Of a stretch of 64,000 nt of DNA, positions 10,817 to 18,930 are shown piece by piece. The translations under genes and the position numbers were made by a program. The stretch is from an uncultured Paracoccaceae bacterium. GTDB lineage: Bacteria; Pseudomonadota; Alphaproteobacteria; Rhodobacterales; Rhodobacteraceae. The stretch covers positions 62,001 to 126,000 of the forward strand of contig CANLVD010000004.1 in the NCBI GenBank assembly GCA_947494445.1, given 5' to 3'. Position 1 is the stretch's first letter. Each line of letters starts with the position of its first letter. The notes below the pieces were generated by a model that worked only from the letters and a program-made list of their open reading frames with translations, was not told where the DNA came from and did not search any database.

Positions 10817-11668
10817 ATGATGGCGAACGCATTGGGAATTGTCGTCGGTGCTTTTGGGCGCGTGGCTTTGATTTCAGCAACTAAACCGGTTGCGGATCAT
10901 GCGCATTCTCAGGTTCATGCTCTGATCAAACTGTCCGGACCGGACACCGTCTATCAGATGAACCAAAACAGCGCTGCGTTGACGGATAAGGAAATGGTAC
11001 TGGTCAATCCATGGGTCGTGCATTCCAATCACCGCAAGCCCAGCAAAGAGCCAACAGTCTTACTAGCTCTTTATGTCGATCCACTCTGGTTTGGTGAAAA
11101 CATGTACCAGATACAACAAGGTTCCAGAGATCTGCCGTTCACGACGACGACGGCATCAGTCACCCCAGAACTGACAGAACAGGCAACACTCTTGGCAGAG
11201 CACTTGGCCAATATGCACAGTGATGAAGACCGGTTCGACGTGCTTTTTAGCGATCTGGTCCGATCTGTCCTGCAATGCTCAAGGACCAGTGTTATGTCTG
11301 CCCGAAGCGCGGATCGATCCTTTGTGAGCGATCACAGGGTTCGCAAGGCGATCAAAGCCTTTCACGAAGCCCCGTCCAAAGAGCTGGATCTCAACCTCGT
11401 CGCCCAATCTGTCGGCTTATCACGGTCACAGTTCTATGCTCGGTTTCGGCAATGCACTGGGCTTTCCCCGCGCACGTACCTAGATACACTTTGTTGGGAA
11501 CGTGCGTCTCAACTATTGAGCGATCCTAGCGTTTCTATATCTGAGATATCGGATGGTTTGGGCTTTTCGGCACAAAGCCACTTCACCCGTTTCTTCAAAT
11601 CCAAAACGGGTGTTTCACCGCAGAACTTCAGGATGGCACATGTCGAAGCGGGGATGGTTTTGCAATAA
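10817..11668 (+). CDS. AraC-family transcriptional regulator
   Basis: 283 residues: an N-terminal ligand-binding half (an AraC-binding cupin-like region with HAHSQVHALIKLSG near residue 30) and a C-terminal double helix-turn-helix. The second half contains LNLVAQSVGLSRSQFYARFR and ISEISDGLGFSAQSHFTRFF, followed by KTGVSPQNFR, the standard AraC/XylS ending. It is transcribed away from the TRAP/ALDH operon across a 159-bp gap and is the obvious candidate regulator for it. The gene is intact although its target operon is degraded. The start is uncertain between two adjacent ATGs at 10817 and 10820, preceded by AAAGGA. Confidence 0.88.
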   Translation: MMANALGIVVGAFGRVALISATKPVADHAHSQVHALIKLSGPDTVYQMNQNSAALTDKEMVLVNPWVVHSNHRKPSKEPTVLLALYVDPLWFGENMYQIQQGSRDLPFTTTTASVTPELTEQATLLAEHLANMHSDEDRFDVLFSDLVRSVLQCSRTSVMSARSADRSFVSDHRVRKAIKAFHEAPSKELDLNLVAQSVGLSRSQFYARFRQCTGLSPRTYLDTLCWERASQLLSDPSVSISEISDGLGFSAQSHFTRFFKSKTGVSPQNFRMAHVEAGMVLQ

Positions 11669-12204
11669 AGCCTAGTGTTTGTTCCGATCCCATTACTAGG
11701 GCTTGGGCACTCTTGCACTCTCCAGGTTTGAATTGGCCTTTGATGAATCTGCGACCAGTTTGCTGATATCAGCTAATATGAAATCAACCAGGGCGCTTCA
11801 GTGCAACTGATCGATAAGGGAGCTGTTGTGGCAAATTACTTGGCACAGGGGAGCATTGGCTACATACCCACTTCCCTCAATGACTGCTATCGTCCAATGA
11901 CATCGGAAGTCCGCACTCGCGGCAAATGACCGCTTTCCAACCGGGTACCTTTCGCTACTTTCACGAAGCGCACAAAGCGGAACTTAGTTACAAGAAATCG
12001 AACGTCAGCTTCGTCAGCATCTGAGACATTGAGCATCGTCACATCCGCAGGAGCTTTCAATAAATCTGTGTGCGGAATTCAATCCAATGCAGTTCACTAC
12101 ACTGTGCAAAATTCTTCTTAATCCTGGCTGGCAAGATGTAGCGTCCCCGAAAACCGTTTTCGGAATACACCGGGTGATGGGGATTTCGGCCCTTCTGCCG
12201 TCGG
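11669..12204. other. 536-bp region with no supported gene
   Basis: No open frame here has a family resemblance or convincing ribosome site. GC content is lower than in the neighbours. Around 11895-11945 there is text such as AAGTCCGCACTCGCGGC that resembles degraded intergenic debris rather than a gene. The only clear structure is the 17-bp palindrome at 12147-12163. The stretch separates the AraC gene from the 3' end of the LacI gene. Confidence 0.5.
12147..12163. promoter_or_regulatory. Perfect 17-bp palindrome, possible operator
   Basis: CCGAAAACCGTTTTCGG has perfect 8-bp arms around a single central base. It lies 41 bp beyond the stop codon of the LacI-type gene. No T-run follows on either strand and the loop would be too tight for a good terminator, so a DNA-binding site is more likely. 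LacI-family operators are palindromes of this size. Confidence 0.4.
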
Positions 12205-13266
12205 CTATCCCGGCCGGACACCACCCCTGGAAACGAGATTATTATTGGACGTCAGATTTTCCTGAGGCAGGTTCTCGGACGTGTGGATGTGAATGCCGCA
12301 GGGCACGGTCCCGTGGGAGATGTTGGGGTTCATGGCCGCGCTGAAGGTCTTGCGACTGAGATCGAGAATGTCGTGACAAATGGCAAAATTCAGACTGCCA
12401 TCAAGAAGTGCTGCACGGCTTGAGGGCGTCATCTCATGAGCGATGGATTTCAGGTCGGTTTCGCCAAGGGCATCGAACAACCCCGGCTGCCCGCCGCCAC
12501 AGAAATAGACGCCAACCAGATCGGGAAGTTGTTTCAGGGTCTTGTGAAAGATGTCCCGCGCCGGTTGATTTCGGCCGCCGAACGGCTCGGCAAAGTAGAC
12601 CCTTCGCGTGGGATCGGTCAGGCCGATCATCTGCTCGAACCCTGCCCTGCGCTCCAACAGATGCCGAAACTCAAGATGGCCGGTCATGACCGCCAGAGAT
12701 CCGGGCGTGCTGCCTGTCATCTCAAGCATCAAGCGGCCCGCAGTCTTGCCAGCGGCAAAGTTGTTCTGGCCAACGAAGACCGCCCTGTGCGACATCGGCA
12801 CGTCCGAGACAGTGGTCACCACGCGCACCCCACGCGCAACCAGCTCATCAATGGCTGACGCGACAGAGGCGGTTTCGACACCGACGGTGATGACGCATTT
12901 GGTATCTTCGCGAACGCCGCGCAACAACGCCAGCAGCGTTTTCGGCTCGTAGGGGTCAAACCCCTTGAAGCTGATGTTCTGTCCCGTCAGCACTTCGTCC
13001 AAGGCGGTGCGCATCCCGATCCACAATTGTTCAAAGAACGGATTGGTGCCTTCGGACAGGAAGACTTCGGTGTTGGGCGCACTGCGCTTGCGCAAATCAT
13101 CAAGCGCGTTGGCCGCATAGCCCAATTCGTTCAGGACCGCCTCAACACGTTCCCTGGTGCGTGCGCGCACACCTTCTCGGTTGTTCAAAACGCGATCAAT
13201 CGTAGAGCGGGAAAAACCGGTTTTGGACATAATATCCTTGATCCGGATCTTATCGATATTGGACAA
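12205..13266 (-). CDS. LacI-family transcriptional regulator
   Basis: 353 residues. The N-terminal helix-turn-helix reads IRIKDIMSKTGFSRSTIDRVLNN and is followed by the hinge-helix region GYAANALDDLRK. The rest is a periplasmic-binding-protein-like sensor (NPFFEQLWIGMRTALDEV, VVTTVSDVPMSHRAVFVGQNN, AGKTAGRLM, VYFCGGGQPGLFDAL). The hinge lacks the usual LAR motif. The GQNN-AGKTAGRLM pattern resembles the branch that senses sugars or polyols. Its neighbours (GAF protein on the divergent side, gene-free DNA downstream) do not reveal a target operon. It may act on the palindrome at 12147 or on its own promoter region. Confidence 0.88.
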   Translation of the reverse strand: MSNIDKIRIKDIMSKTGFSRSTIDRVLNNREGVRARTRERVEAVLNELGYAANALDDLRKRSAPNTEVFLSEGTNPFFEQLWIGMRTALDEVLTGQNISFKGFDPYEPKTLLALLRGVREDTKCVITVGVETASVASAIDELVARGVRVVTTVSDVPMSHRAVFVGQNNFAAGKTAGRLMLEMTGSTPGSLAVMTGHLEFRHLLERRAGFEQMIGLTDPTRRVYFAEPFGGRNQPARDIFHKTLKQLPDLVGVYFCGGGQPGLFDALGETDLKSIAHEMTPSSRAALLDGSLNFAICHDILDLSRKTFSAAMNPNISHGTVPCGIHIHTSENLPQENLTSNNNLVSRGGVRPG

Positions 13267-13324
13267 TGCAACCTCTTGTTAAATCAAAAACTTATTACGC
13301 AACCACGGCGCAAAGCAGGCTTAG

Positions 13325-13367
13325 CACGGCAATTCGACCCTTCGGTACAACTTGCCGTGAACTTTTT
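13325..13367 (+). terminator. Terminator-like hairpin in the leader of the GAF gene
   Basis: CACGGCAA (13325-13332) pairs with TTGCCGTG (13352-13359). A smaller inner stem ACC/GGT closes a CTTC loop. A run of six T residues follows at 13362-13367 on the + strand. The gene on the left is transcribed the other way, so there is no gene here to terminate. A transcript entering the GAF gene from a promoter at 13267-13325 would be attenuated. It could instead be a binding site for the LacI regulator. Confidence 0.45.
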
Positions 13368-13372
13368 TGATC

Positions 13373-13390
13373 GTTATACAGAGTTATACA
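13373..13390 (+). promoter_or_regulatory. Two direct repeats GTTATACA, 10 bp apart
   Basis: GTTATACA occurs at 13373-13380 and again at 13383-13390, exactly one helical turn apart, about 85 bp upstream of the GAF gene start. Phased direct repeats of this size are typical of response-regulator binding sites. The AT-rich stretch also contains possible -10 elements, so an alternative is simple promoter sequence. Confidence 0.4.
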
Positions 13391-13472
13391 TATCATTTTA
13401 CTGACGCAAAAGCTTCAAAAAATAAAAAGCCGGTTTGAGTGTTGAACGGCTATAGGGACGAGGGGGACGACC

Positions 13473-14330
13473 TTGAAAAGATCTACAACCGACAACCTGT
13501 TTGACCCGGCCCCCAACACGCAAACCGCCAGTCCGAGCATCATTGAGAAGCTGGATCAACTGGCACAGACCGCCAATCAAGATTTAGGGTCCGATGCGGT
13601 TATGATGAGCGTGTATCACAATAACGCCCTGCATTCCCTTGGAGTTTTTCCCAGCCCCGGCGGTGATCTGCAGGACCGCCAGCATGCCGCAGAAGACACG
13701 GTCTGTATCCGCACCATCGGCAAGAACGCGCCTCTCCTGACCGAGGATGCGCGAAATGTCAGCACACTGCAGGACATCAAGTATGTGCGCGACGGTATGG
13801 TGACTGGATACCTCGGCATCCCGATCACCAACTCCAGTCTGGGGGCAATCGGTTCTGTCTGCTCAATCTCGCGAACCCCGCGGAAATGGACGCCCCTTGA
13901 GCAGAACTATCTTCAACAGGTTGCAAACAGCGTCGAGTTGATCCTGCTTCAAGAAATGACACGGCTGGAGCTTGCGTCTTACACAGACAGCTTTTCAGAA
14001 CTGGACAAGATCGTTGCTGCCCTGTCGTCCAACACTGCGATGCCCACCAGCATCTATGAGGCCAATGGCAGACTTGCCTTTGCCAATGCAGCGCTTCTGT
14101 CGCGGGTGTCTGAGTACACCGTGTCGAGTTTCTGGGCCAATCGCAGCCGGCAGATGCTGGCAGCAACCGGTGCCACCGATGCGGTAAGCGATGGGCCCAT
14201 CGTCGGTGACAGCCACGTCACAGTCGAGACGAAATCGGGTCAAAAGACGCCGTTTCGGATCTCTAGTTCGGTGTCTGCATCCGGGCTGATTGTATGTTCC
14301 TGGTTCGGTGGGCTGACCGAGGTTCGATGA
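13473..14330 (+). CDS. GAF-domain sensor protein
   Basis: 285 residues with a GAF domain at about 20-165. Markers are DTVCIRTIGKNAPLLTEDAR, VTGYLGIPITNSSLGAIGSVCSI and the LEQNYLQQVANSVELILLQ helix. A degenerate PAS-like region follows at about 180-285 (ALSSNTAMPTSIYEANGRLAFANAALL). There is no kinase, output or DNA-binding domain, so it probably signals by protein contact. The start is a TTG at 13473, placed 7 nt after GAGGGGG; no in-frame ATG exists before the GAF domain. It is divergent from the LacI gene. Ligand and partner are unknown. Confidence 0.75.
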   Translation: MKRSTTDNLFDPAPNTQTASPSIIEKLDQLAQTANQDLGSDAVMMSVYHNNALHSLGVFPSPGGDLQDRQHAAEDTVCIRTIGKNAPLLTEDARNVSTLQDIKYVRDGMVTGYLGIPITNSSLGAIGSVCSISRTPRKWTPLEQNYLQQVANSVELILLQEMTRLELASYTDSFSELDKIVAALSSNTAMPTSIYEANGRLAFANAALLSRVSEYTVSSFWANRSRQMLAATGATDAVSDGPIVGDSHVTVETKSGQKTPFRISSSVSASGLIVCSWFGGLTEVR

Positions 14331-14477
14331 CGTCCGACCGTCCCGGAGTGGTCTGAACTTTCAAAAACGGCCCGCGCGGTTTCCATGGCCCTGCGAACCT
14401 GTGTCCCATCCTAAAATTCGACACTTTTGGATGTCAGGGAAGTATTGTGGGCGTGAGATTAGTTTGGGAGGCGGACT

Positions 14478-16559
14478 ATGGCTAAAGGCGGCAAGGGCAA
14501 AGGTGGCAACGGCGGCGGTGGCGACAGCGGCGGCGAAGATGGCGGTGGTGGCGGCGGTCAGGGTCTGAACCTTGTCGGGTCATCCGGTTCCGACCGGATG
14601 CGCGGCAGCGACCGGGATGACACCTTCAAGGGTCTTGGCGGTAATGACCTGTTCATCGGACGGGGCGGTACGGATACAGCGATCTATGACGGATCGGTCT
14701 GGGACTACACATGGCGCAGCACTCAGAAAGGCTGGACCGTGGATGATCGCTATATTGCCGATGGCGATGATGGAACAGACACGCTGCAGGGTGTTGAAGT
14801 TCTGCAATTCTCCGATGCGACCATCGTTTTGGGTCAAGACAGCCCTACGATCATCGAGATGGACACTGTTGTGGCCACTTGGGGAGAAGAGATCGACTTC
14901 ACCATCCGCGTTGCCGATTACGACAACAAACTGGATCTGGACTATGTCGGTCAGTCGGACAACATCGGTAGATTGAGCATTCAGGCCGATCGCAATGAAG
15001 GGGCCATGGGCACGGACCTGACCCTGAACATCACGTTTGATCCCAGCGGCTTCAGTCAATCACAGGACCTGACCTCGCTGGCGCTAGGTGAAACGGTCGA
15101 GGTCGTTTATTATTTCGACATGCTGTCCTATGCGGCTTTCGGTTTTGACCGCTCCACTACCCAGCTTGAGCAGACCATCATTGTGACCGGCGTCAATGAT
15201 GCGCCGACACTGGCAGGAACCGGCACACTCACTGCATTTGAGGATGGGCGCACCGGCAGTCTGGATCTGTCGCCCTTTGGCGATGACGTGGACAGCGATG
15301 ACACCGGTGCGACACTGACCTATGAGGTGGTGTCGAGCACGGATGGCTTTGATGTCGCGGTCGACGGAACGGTTCTGACGCTTCTTTCCACTGGCATCGA
15401 TCCGGATCTGTCATCGGACGAAAGTGTGACCGGCGAGGTCGTGGTCCGTGCGGTTGACCGCCATGGCGCAACCAGCGAAGAGATCACGCTCAACCTGATC
15501 AAGCAGGGCGTCGATGGCCCGGCCACGCCGATCTATATCTCGCAGGCCGGTGTGGATTACGCGGGCCTTGGTGTCGATCTGGCCACTGCACCGCAATATG
15601 GATCCCTCAATACGTTCTTCCCTGACCAGACAACGGTCGAGGTGCTGACCTTCTCGGATGCTGATGATCTGAAGGTGATCGGAGCCACGCGGGTGGCGGG
15701 ATTCTCAAGCGGCAGCAACCTGAGCGATGCCGATGGCAACACGCTGGTTGAAGATGCGGCCTTTACCACCGGTCTTGGCGATGATGTCCTGATCTTCGAC
15801 ATCGAGGGCGCGGTTTTCGCGGGCTTCGAACTGAGCGATGTGAGCATGGGCACCGGTGAGGATGTGCTCGTCATTTCGGTAGGCGCAGGCACCTCTGCCA
15901 GCCAGTCCGATGCGGTCATCAATGGTGCGGATATCGAGACCGGGGCAAACAATGATCAGATCTGGCTTGAGGTCGCCTCAGACATCAATTCATGGATGAA
16001 CCTCAACCTTGATACCGGGTCGGGCCATGATGTGGTTGAAGCGCGGATCAGCGATGTCAATGATGCCACGCCTGGCGGTTTCGGGTTCTTTGATGGCTCG
16101 GTCAATCTGGGAACCGGCGACGACAGTTTCCGGCTTGAGATCGATGCCGGTCAACGCTCGGTCGACAACCAGATCGACATTGATCTGGTTGCCGGCGACG
16201 GCGAGGATTTTGTCTACCTGTCCAATGCCGCATCCGAGTTTGTCGCCCCGGCAGGCATGACACCTGATGACGCGTTCTATGATTTCTACCAGTCCGGTCT
16301 GAGCGGCACGGTCAATCTGGGTGCCGGCAATGACGAGCTGGTGCTGGATCTGAATGACGCCTATTCGCTTGGCACCACGGCCACGCTTGATGGTGGGCTT
16401 GGCTATGACGTGCTGCGGCTGGACCATCTGACACTGGCCGATCCGGTAAGCGCGCAATCCATCGGCAATGACTGGATCGTCACGCTGGGCAACCAGACGC
16501 TTGAGATCAACGGGTTTGAGGAAATCTGGCTGGCAGACGGCAACACATTCTTCATGTAA
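14478..16559 (+). CDS. Large acidic RTX / cadherin-like calcium-binding protein
   Basis: 693 residues, very rich in Gly and Asp. It opens with a Gly/Lys tract (about 1-29) and then one hemolysin-type calcium repeat block (GSDRDDTFKGLGGNDLFIGRGG, about 42-65). A VCBS/tandem-95-type module follows at about 235-345 (VTGVNDAPTLAGTGTL and VTGEVVVRAVDRHGATS). The C-terminal half carries spaced DTGSGHD, LGTGDDS, VAGDGED, LGAGNDE and GGLGYD motifs that read as degenerate RTX repeats. No signal peptide is present, as expected for a type I secretion substrate, yet no type I secretion genes are in the window. ATG 14478 has a GGGAGG site. It is probably a surface or extracellular protein; the function is unknown. 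Confidence 0.75.
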   Translation: MAKGGKGKGGNGGGGDSGGEDGGGGGGQGLNLVGSSGSDRMRGSDRDDTFKGLGGNDLFIGRGGTDTAIYDGSVWDYTWRSTQKGWTVDDRYIADGDDGTDTLQGVEVLQFSDATIVLGQDSPTIIEMDTVVATWGEEIDFTIRVADYDNKLDLDYVGQSDNIGRLSIQADRNEGAMGTDLTLNITFDPSGFSQSQDLTSLALGETVEVVYYFDMLSYAAFGFDRSTTQLEQTIIVTGVNDAPTLAGTGTLTAFEDGRTGSLDLSPFGDDVDSDDTGATLTYEVVSSTDGFDVAVDGTVLTLLSTGIDPDLSSDESVTGEVVVRAVDRHGATSEEITLNLIKQGVDGPATPIYISQAGVDYAGLGVDLATAPQYGSLNTFFPDQTTVEVLTFSDADDLKVIGATRVAGFSSGSNLSDADGNTLVEDAAFTTGLGDDVLIFDIEGAVFAGFELSDVSMGTGEDVLVISVGAGTSASQSDAVINGADIETGANNDQIWLEVASDINSWMNLNLDTGSGHDVVEARISDVNDATPGGFGFFDGSVNLGTGDDSFRLEIDAGQRSVDNQIDIDLVAGDGEDFVYLSNAASEFVAPAGMTPDDAFYDFYQSGLSGTVNLGAGNDELVLDLNDAYSLGTTATLDGGLGYDVLRLDHLTLADPVSAQSIGNDWIVTLGNQTLEINGFEEIWLADGNTFFM

Positions 16560-16586
16560 GCCACGGTGCCTGCAACCGCAGGGTTT

Positions 16587-16624
16587 GATCAGGCCGGGCG
16601 AAGAACCGCCCGGCCTGATCCGTT
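16587..16624 (+). terminator. Long hairpin terminator after the RTX gene
   Basis: GATCAGGCCGGGCG (16587-16600) pairs perfectly with CGCCCGGCCTGATC (16607-16620) over a 6-nt loop, followed by CGTTTT. It lies between convergent genes (the RTX gene on + and the BCCT-like gene on -), so it probably serves the + strand and may block read-through from both sides. Confidence 0.88.
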
Positions 16625-16634
16625 TTGAAGGGCC

Positions 16635-17840
16635 TCAGTGCGTGCCTTCGATCCGCGCGTAATCCAGCGTGTTTTCTTCAGGCGATGCATTGATCGCCAT
16701 CACCTCATCACGCTTGGTGAAGACGATGTAGAGCACACAGGCAAGATAGATGCCCACCACCACGGCGCCGATCCACTGGATCTGCAGCCACTGGCTCTGG
16801 AACAGGAGCGTCAGGCCAAAGAGCACGGCTACGTTGCCCACGATATAGCCCAGCTTGCCGAACCGCTCGGTCGTGATCGACAGGTTGTCCGAATAGAGCC
16901 GGATCAGACTGTCGAGCGAGTTGACCACGAAGGTAATGCCCACGATCACCATGCACCAGTTCAGAAGGCCAGCGGTGTCGATGCCATTGTCGAAGTGGAA
17001 ATACAGGACAGAGAACCAGATCGCGAGCGGAATGGACGGGATCACCAGAAGCGCCAGTAGCAGGTATTGCGTGCGCAACCCGCCCACGAAGCGCGAGGTG
17101 AACTGACCGATCATGATCGACCAGGCAAACCACCAGAACAGATAAAACTCATGATAGTCGTTGATCGGCAGAACGAACTTGTGAAGGTTCGAAAAATAGC
17201 CACCCAACAGTCCAAGGGTCGAGCCCATGCCGCCGATGCCCATGCCCGACGTTGCCCACATCAGCAGGATCAGTGCTGAGAACAGCACCGTCGAGCCAAC
17301 GCTGAGAAGCCTGACGAACTTGATGTCCGTGCTGGAATAGGCAGCCGCCAAGATCACGCAGAAGACAATCACATAGAAGGTCGTCACCACCGTTTCGCCA
17401 TCGCCGATGTCGGGGATGTAGTAGGGCAGATAGATCAGGAACAGGCTGGCCGTGAAGGCGCAGGTTCCGATGATGACGATGTTGTTGAGGATCCGCACCG
17501 CCGGGATCTCGAAAAACTTCACCTTCGGCTCGATCACACAGAAATAGAAGCTGGTCAGGAAATAGAAGGCCCAGATCAGGAAACCCCAGAAGCCGAACTC
17601 GATCGCCAACGGGTTGGTGAAGCCATATTCCGGCGATTCCGGGTCGATATAGGTCGGAAATTCACCGAGCGGGAACATGATCAGACCGACATCCAGCCCC
17701 GAGGTGAATAGAATGGCCAGAAAGGTAAACAGCGGCACCGGCGTGACCCCGATCACCGGCACGTTCCACCATTTGACAGTGCAGAACGCGACCAGCGCGA
17801 AAGCCATGAGGATCCCGAAGGATATGATGAGCGACAGCAT
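16635..17840 (-). CDS. Divergent short BCCT-family transporter
   Basis: Integral membrane protein of 401 residues with about 11 hydrophobic helices. The segment FWWFAWSIMIGQFTSRFVGG near residue 235 matches the core helix 8 signature of betaine/carnitine/choline carriers. LFTSGLDVGLIMFPLGEFP near residue 45 is a degenerate version of the family's glycine-rich helix. Most BCCT proteins are 500 residues or more, so this one is short and divergent, and substrate specificity cannot be inherited from the named members. ATG 17840 has AAGGAG 10 nt upstream; the frame is open to 17876 without a better site. A small hairpin (17866-17882) sits in its leader. Confidence 0.75.
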   Translation of the reverse strand: MLSLIISFGILMAFALVAFCTVKWWNVPVIGVTPVPLFTFLAILFTSGLDVGLIMFPLGEFPTYIDPESPEYGFTNPLAIEFGFWGFLIWAFYFLTSFYFCVIEPKVKFFEIPAVRILNNIVIIGTCAFTASLFLIYLPYYIPDIGDGETVVTTFYVIVFCVILAAAYSSTDIKFVRLLSVGSTVLFSALILLMWATSGMGIGGMGSTLGLLGGYFSNLHKFVLPINDYHEFYLFWWFAWSIMIGQFTSRFVGGLRTQYLLLALLVIPSIPLAIWFSVLYFHFDNGIDTAGLLNWCMVIVGITFVVNSLDSLIRLYSDNLSITTERFGKLGYIVGNVAVLFGLTLLFQSQWLQIQWIGAVVVGIYLACVLYIVFTKRDEVMAINASPEENTLDYARIEGTH

Positions 17841-17865
17841 CTTGGTTTTTCTCCTTGTTACGTTG

Positions 17866-17882
17866 CCCGGTTTCACACCGGG
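17866..17882 (-). other. Small hairpin in the BCCT-like gene leader
   Basis: CCCGGT (17866-17871) and ACCGGG (17877-17882) flank a 5-nt loop, just upstream of the AAGGAG ribosome site. It is too short for a firm functional call; it may be part of an operator or a leader hairpin. Confidence 0.3.
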
Positions 17883-18062
17883 TTCTGCGCCCCAGTATTA
17901 GGAGAGTTTCCCGCTGGGTCATCGGCAAAATGCCCGATCACGCCAGAAAACCAGACAATCAGGTGAAAACTGGACCCAATTACCGCTCACGATGGGTTGA
18001 CTGGACAGCGCGTGGCAGACCTGCCTGAGTGGAGGTCTGGGAAATCATCGAATGCGGATCAC

Positions 18063-18866
18063 ATGATGTTCAGACTTGCGGCCTCTCTTCTTGCACTCTC
18101 CCTCCTGCCGGTTGCGGGCCATGCCTGCGGTCCTGACAGCGATTGCATGCTGGGCGACAGACCTTACCGGATCGACTTGCCCCAAGGGGTTGAGGCACCC
18201 GGTGCGATCATCTTTGCCCATGGCTATCGCGGCTCCCATGTGGGCACCATGCGCAACAAGAGCATGCGGGCGCTGGCCGACCGGCTGGGCGTGGCCTTTG
18301 TCGCGATCAAGTCATTCGCCGATGACTGGAGGATCCCCGGCACGCCGTCTGACATGGGCACCGATGGCGAGCAGGAATTGCGCTACATGGACATGCTGGT
18401 CACCGATCTGGGTCAGCGCCATGGCATCAACACCGAGCGCTTGATGCTCACCGGCTTCTCCGCCGGGGGCATGATGGTCTGGCAGATGGCCTGTGACCGG
18501 GCCGGGATGTTCGCAGGCTTTGCACCGATCGCGGGCACATTCTGGGACCCGGTGCCGCAAAGCTGCGCCAATGACGGCGTCAACCTGATCCACATCCATG
18601 GCATGTCAGACAAGATCGTTCCGGTTGCAGGCCGCGCCATTGCCAGAACACGGCAGGGCGATGTGATGCAGGCGCTGGACATGGCGGGCCGCATGGGCGC
18701 GTTCGGGGCAGCCGAACCGATGCCTGCCGAAGGGCTGAGTTGTGAGGCACGGCGCAACCAGACGGGCAATCTGCTGGAATACTGCACCCACCCCGGCGGG
18801 CATTCGGTCAAGGCCGCTTATGTGGAGCACGCCTGGAAACGGCTGGAGGCCATCGGCGCGCTTTGA
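18063..18866 (+). CDS. Secreted esterase of the PHB-depolymerase/LpqC type
   Basis: 267-residue alpha/beta hydrolase. The N-terminus MMFRLAASLLALSLLPVAGHA is a Sec signal peptide ending near residue 21, followed by Cys-rich CGPDSDCMLG. The nucleophile motif GFSAGG is near residue 140. The oxyanion region FAHGYRG is near 58, a late Asp lies in GMSDKIVP and a late His in THPGGHS, giving a plausible Ser-Asp-His triad. The family covers extracellular polyhydroxybutyrate depolymerases, feruloyl and acetylxylan esterases; this small single-domain form has no substrate-binding module, so the substrate is open. ATG 18063 is followed by a second ATG. It is divergent from the BCCT-like gene. Confidence 0.82.
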   Translation: MMFRLAASLLALSLLPVAGHACGPDSDCMLGDRPYRIDLPQGVEAPGAIIFAHGYRGSHVGTMRNKSMRALADRLGVAFVAIKSFADDWRIPGTPSDMGTDGEQELRYMDMLVTDLGQRHGINTERLMLTGFSAGGMMVWQMACDRAGMFAGFAPIAGTFWDPVPQSCANDGVNLIHIHGMSDKIVPVAGRAIARTRQGDVMQALDMAGRMGAFGAAEPMPAEGLSCEARRNQTGNLLEYCTHPGGHSVKAAYVEHAWKRLEAIGAL

Positions 18867-18890
18867 GCCGGACCCGCTCTTCGAATTTCC

Positions 18891-18910
18891 AAAAAATACT
18901 CCCGCCGGAG
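18891..18910 (-). terminator. Terminator after alkB (CTCCGGCGGGAG hairpin)
   Basis: Read on the minus strand, CTCC-GGCG-GGAG (18899-18910) is followed by TATTTTTT. This short hairpin plus T-run recurs between genes of Rhodobacteraceae, as far as I recall, and here it lies 20 bp after the alkB stop codon. Confidence 0.65.
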
Positions 18911-18930
18911 GCATCCCGCCACCGGCCGCG

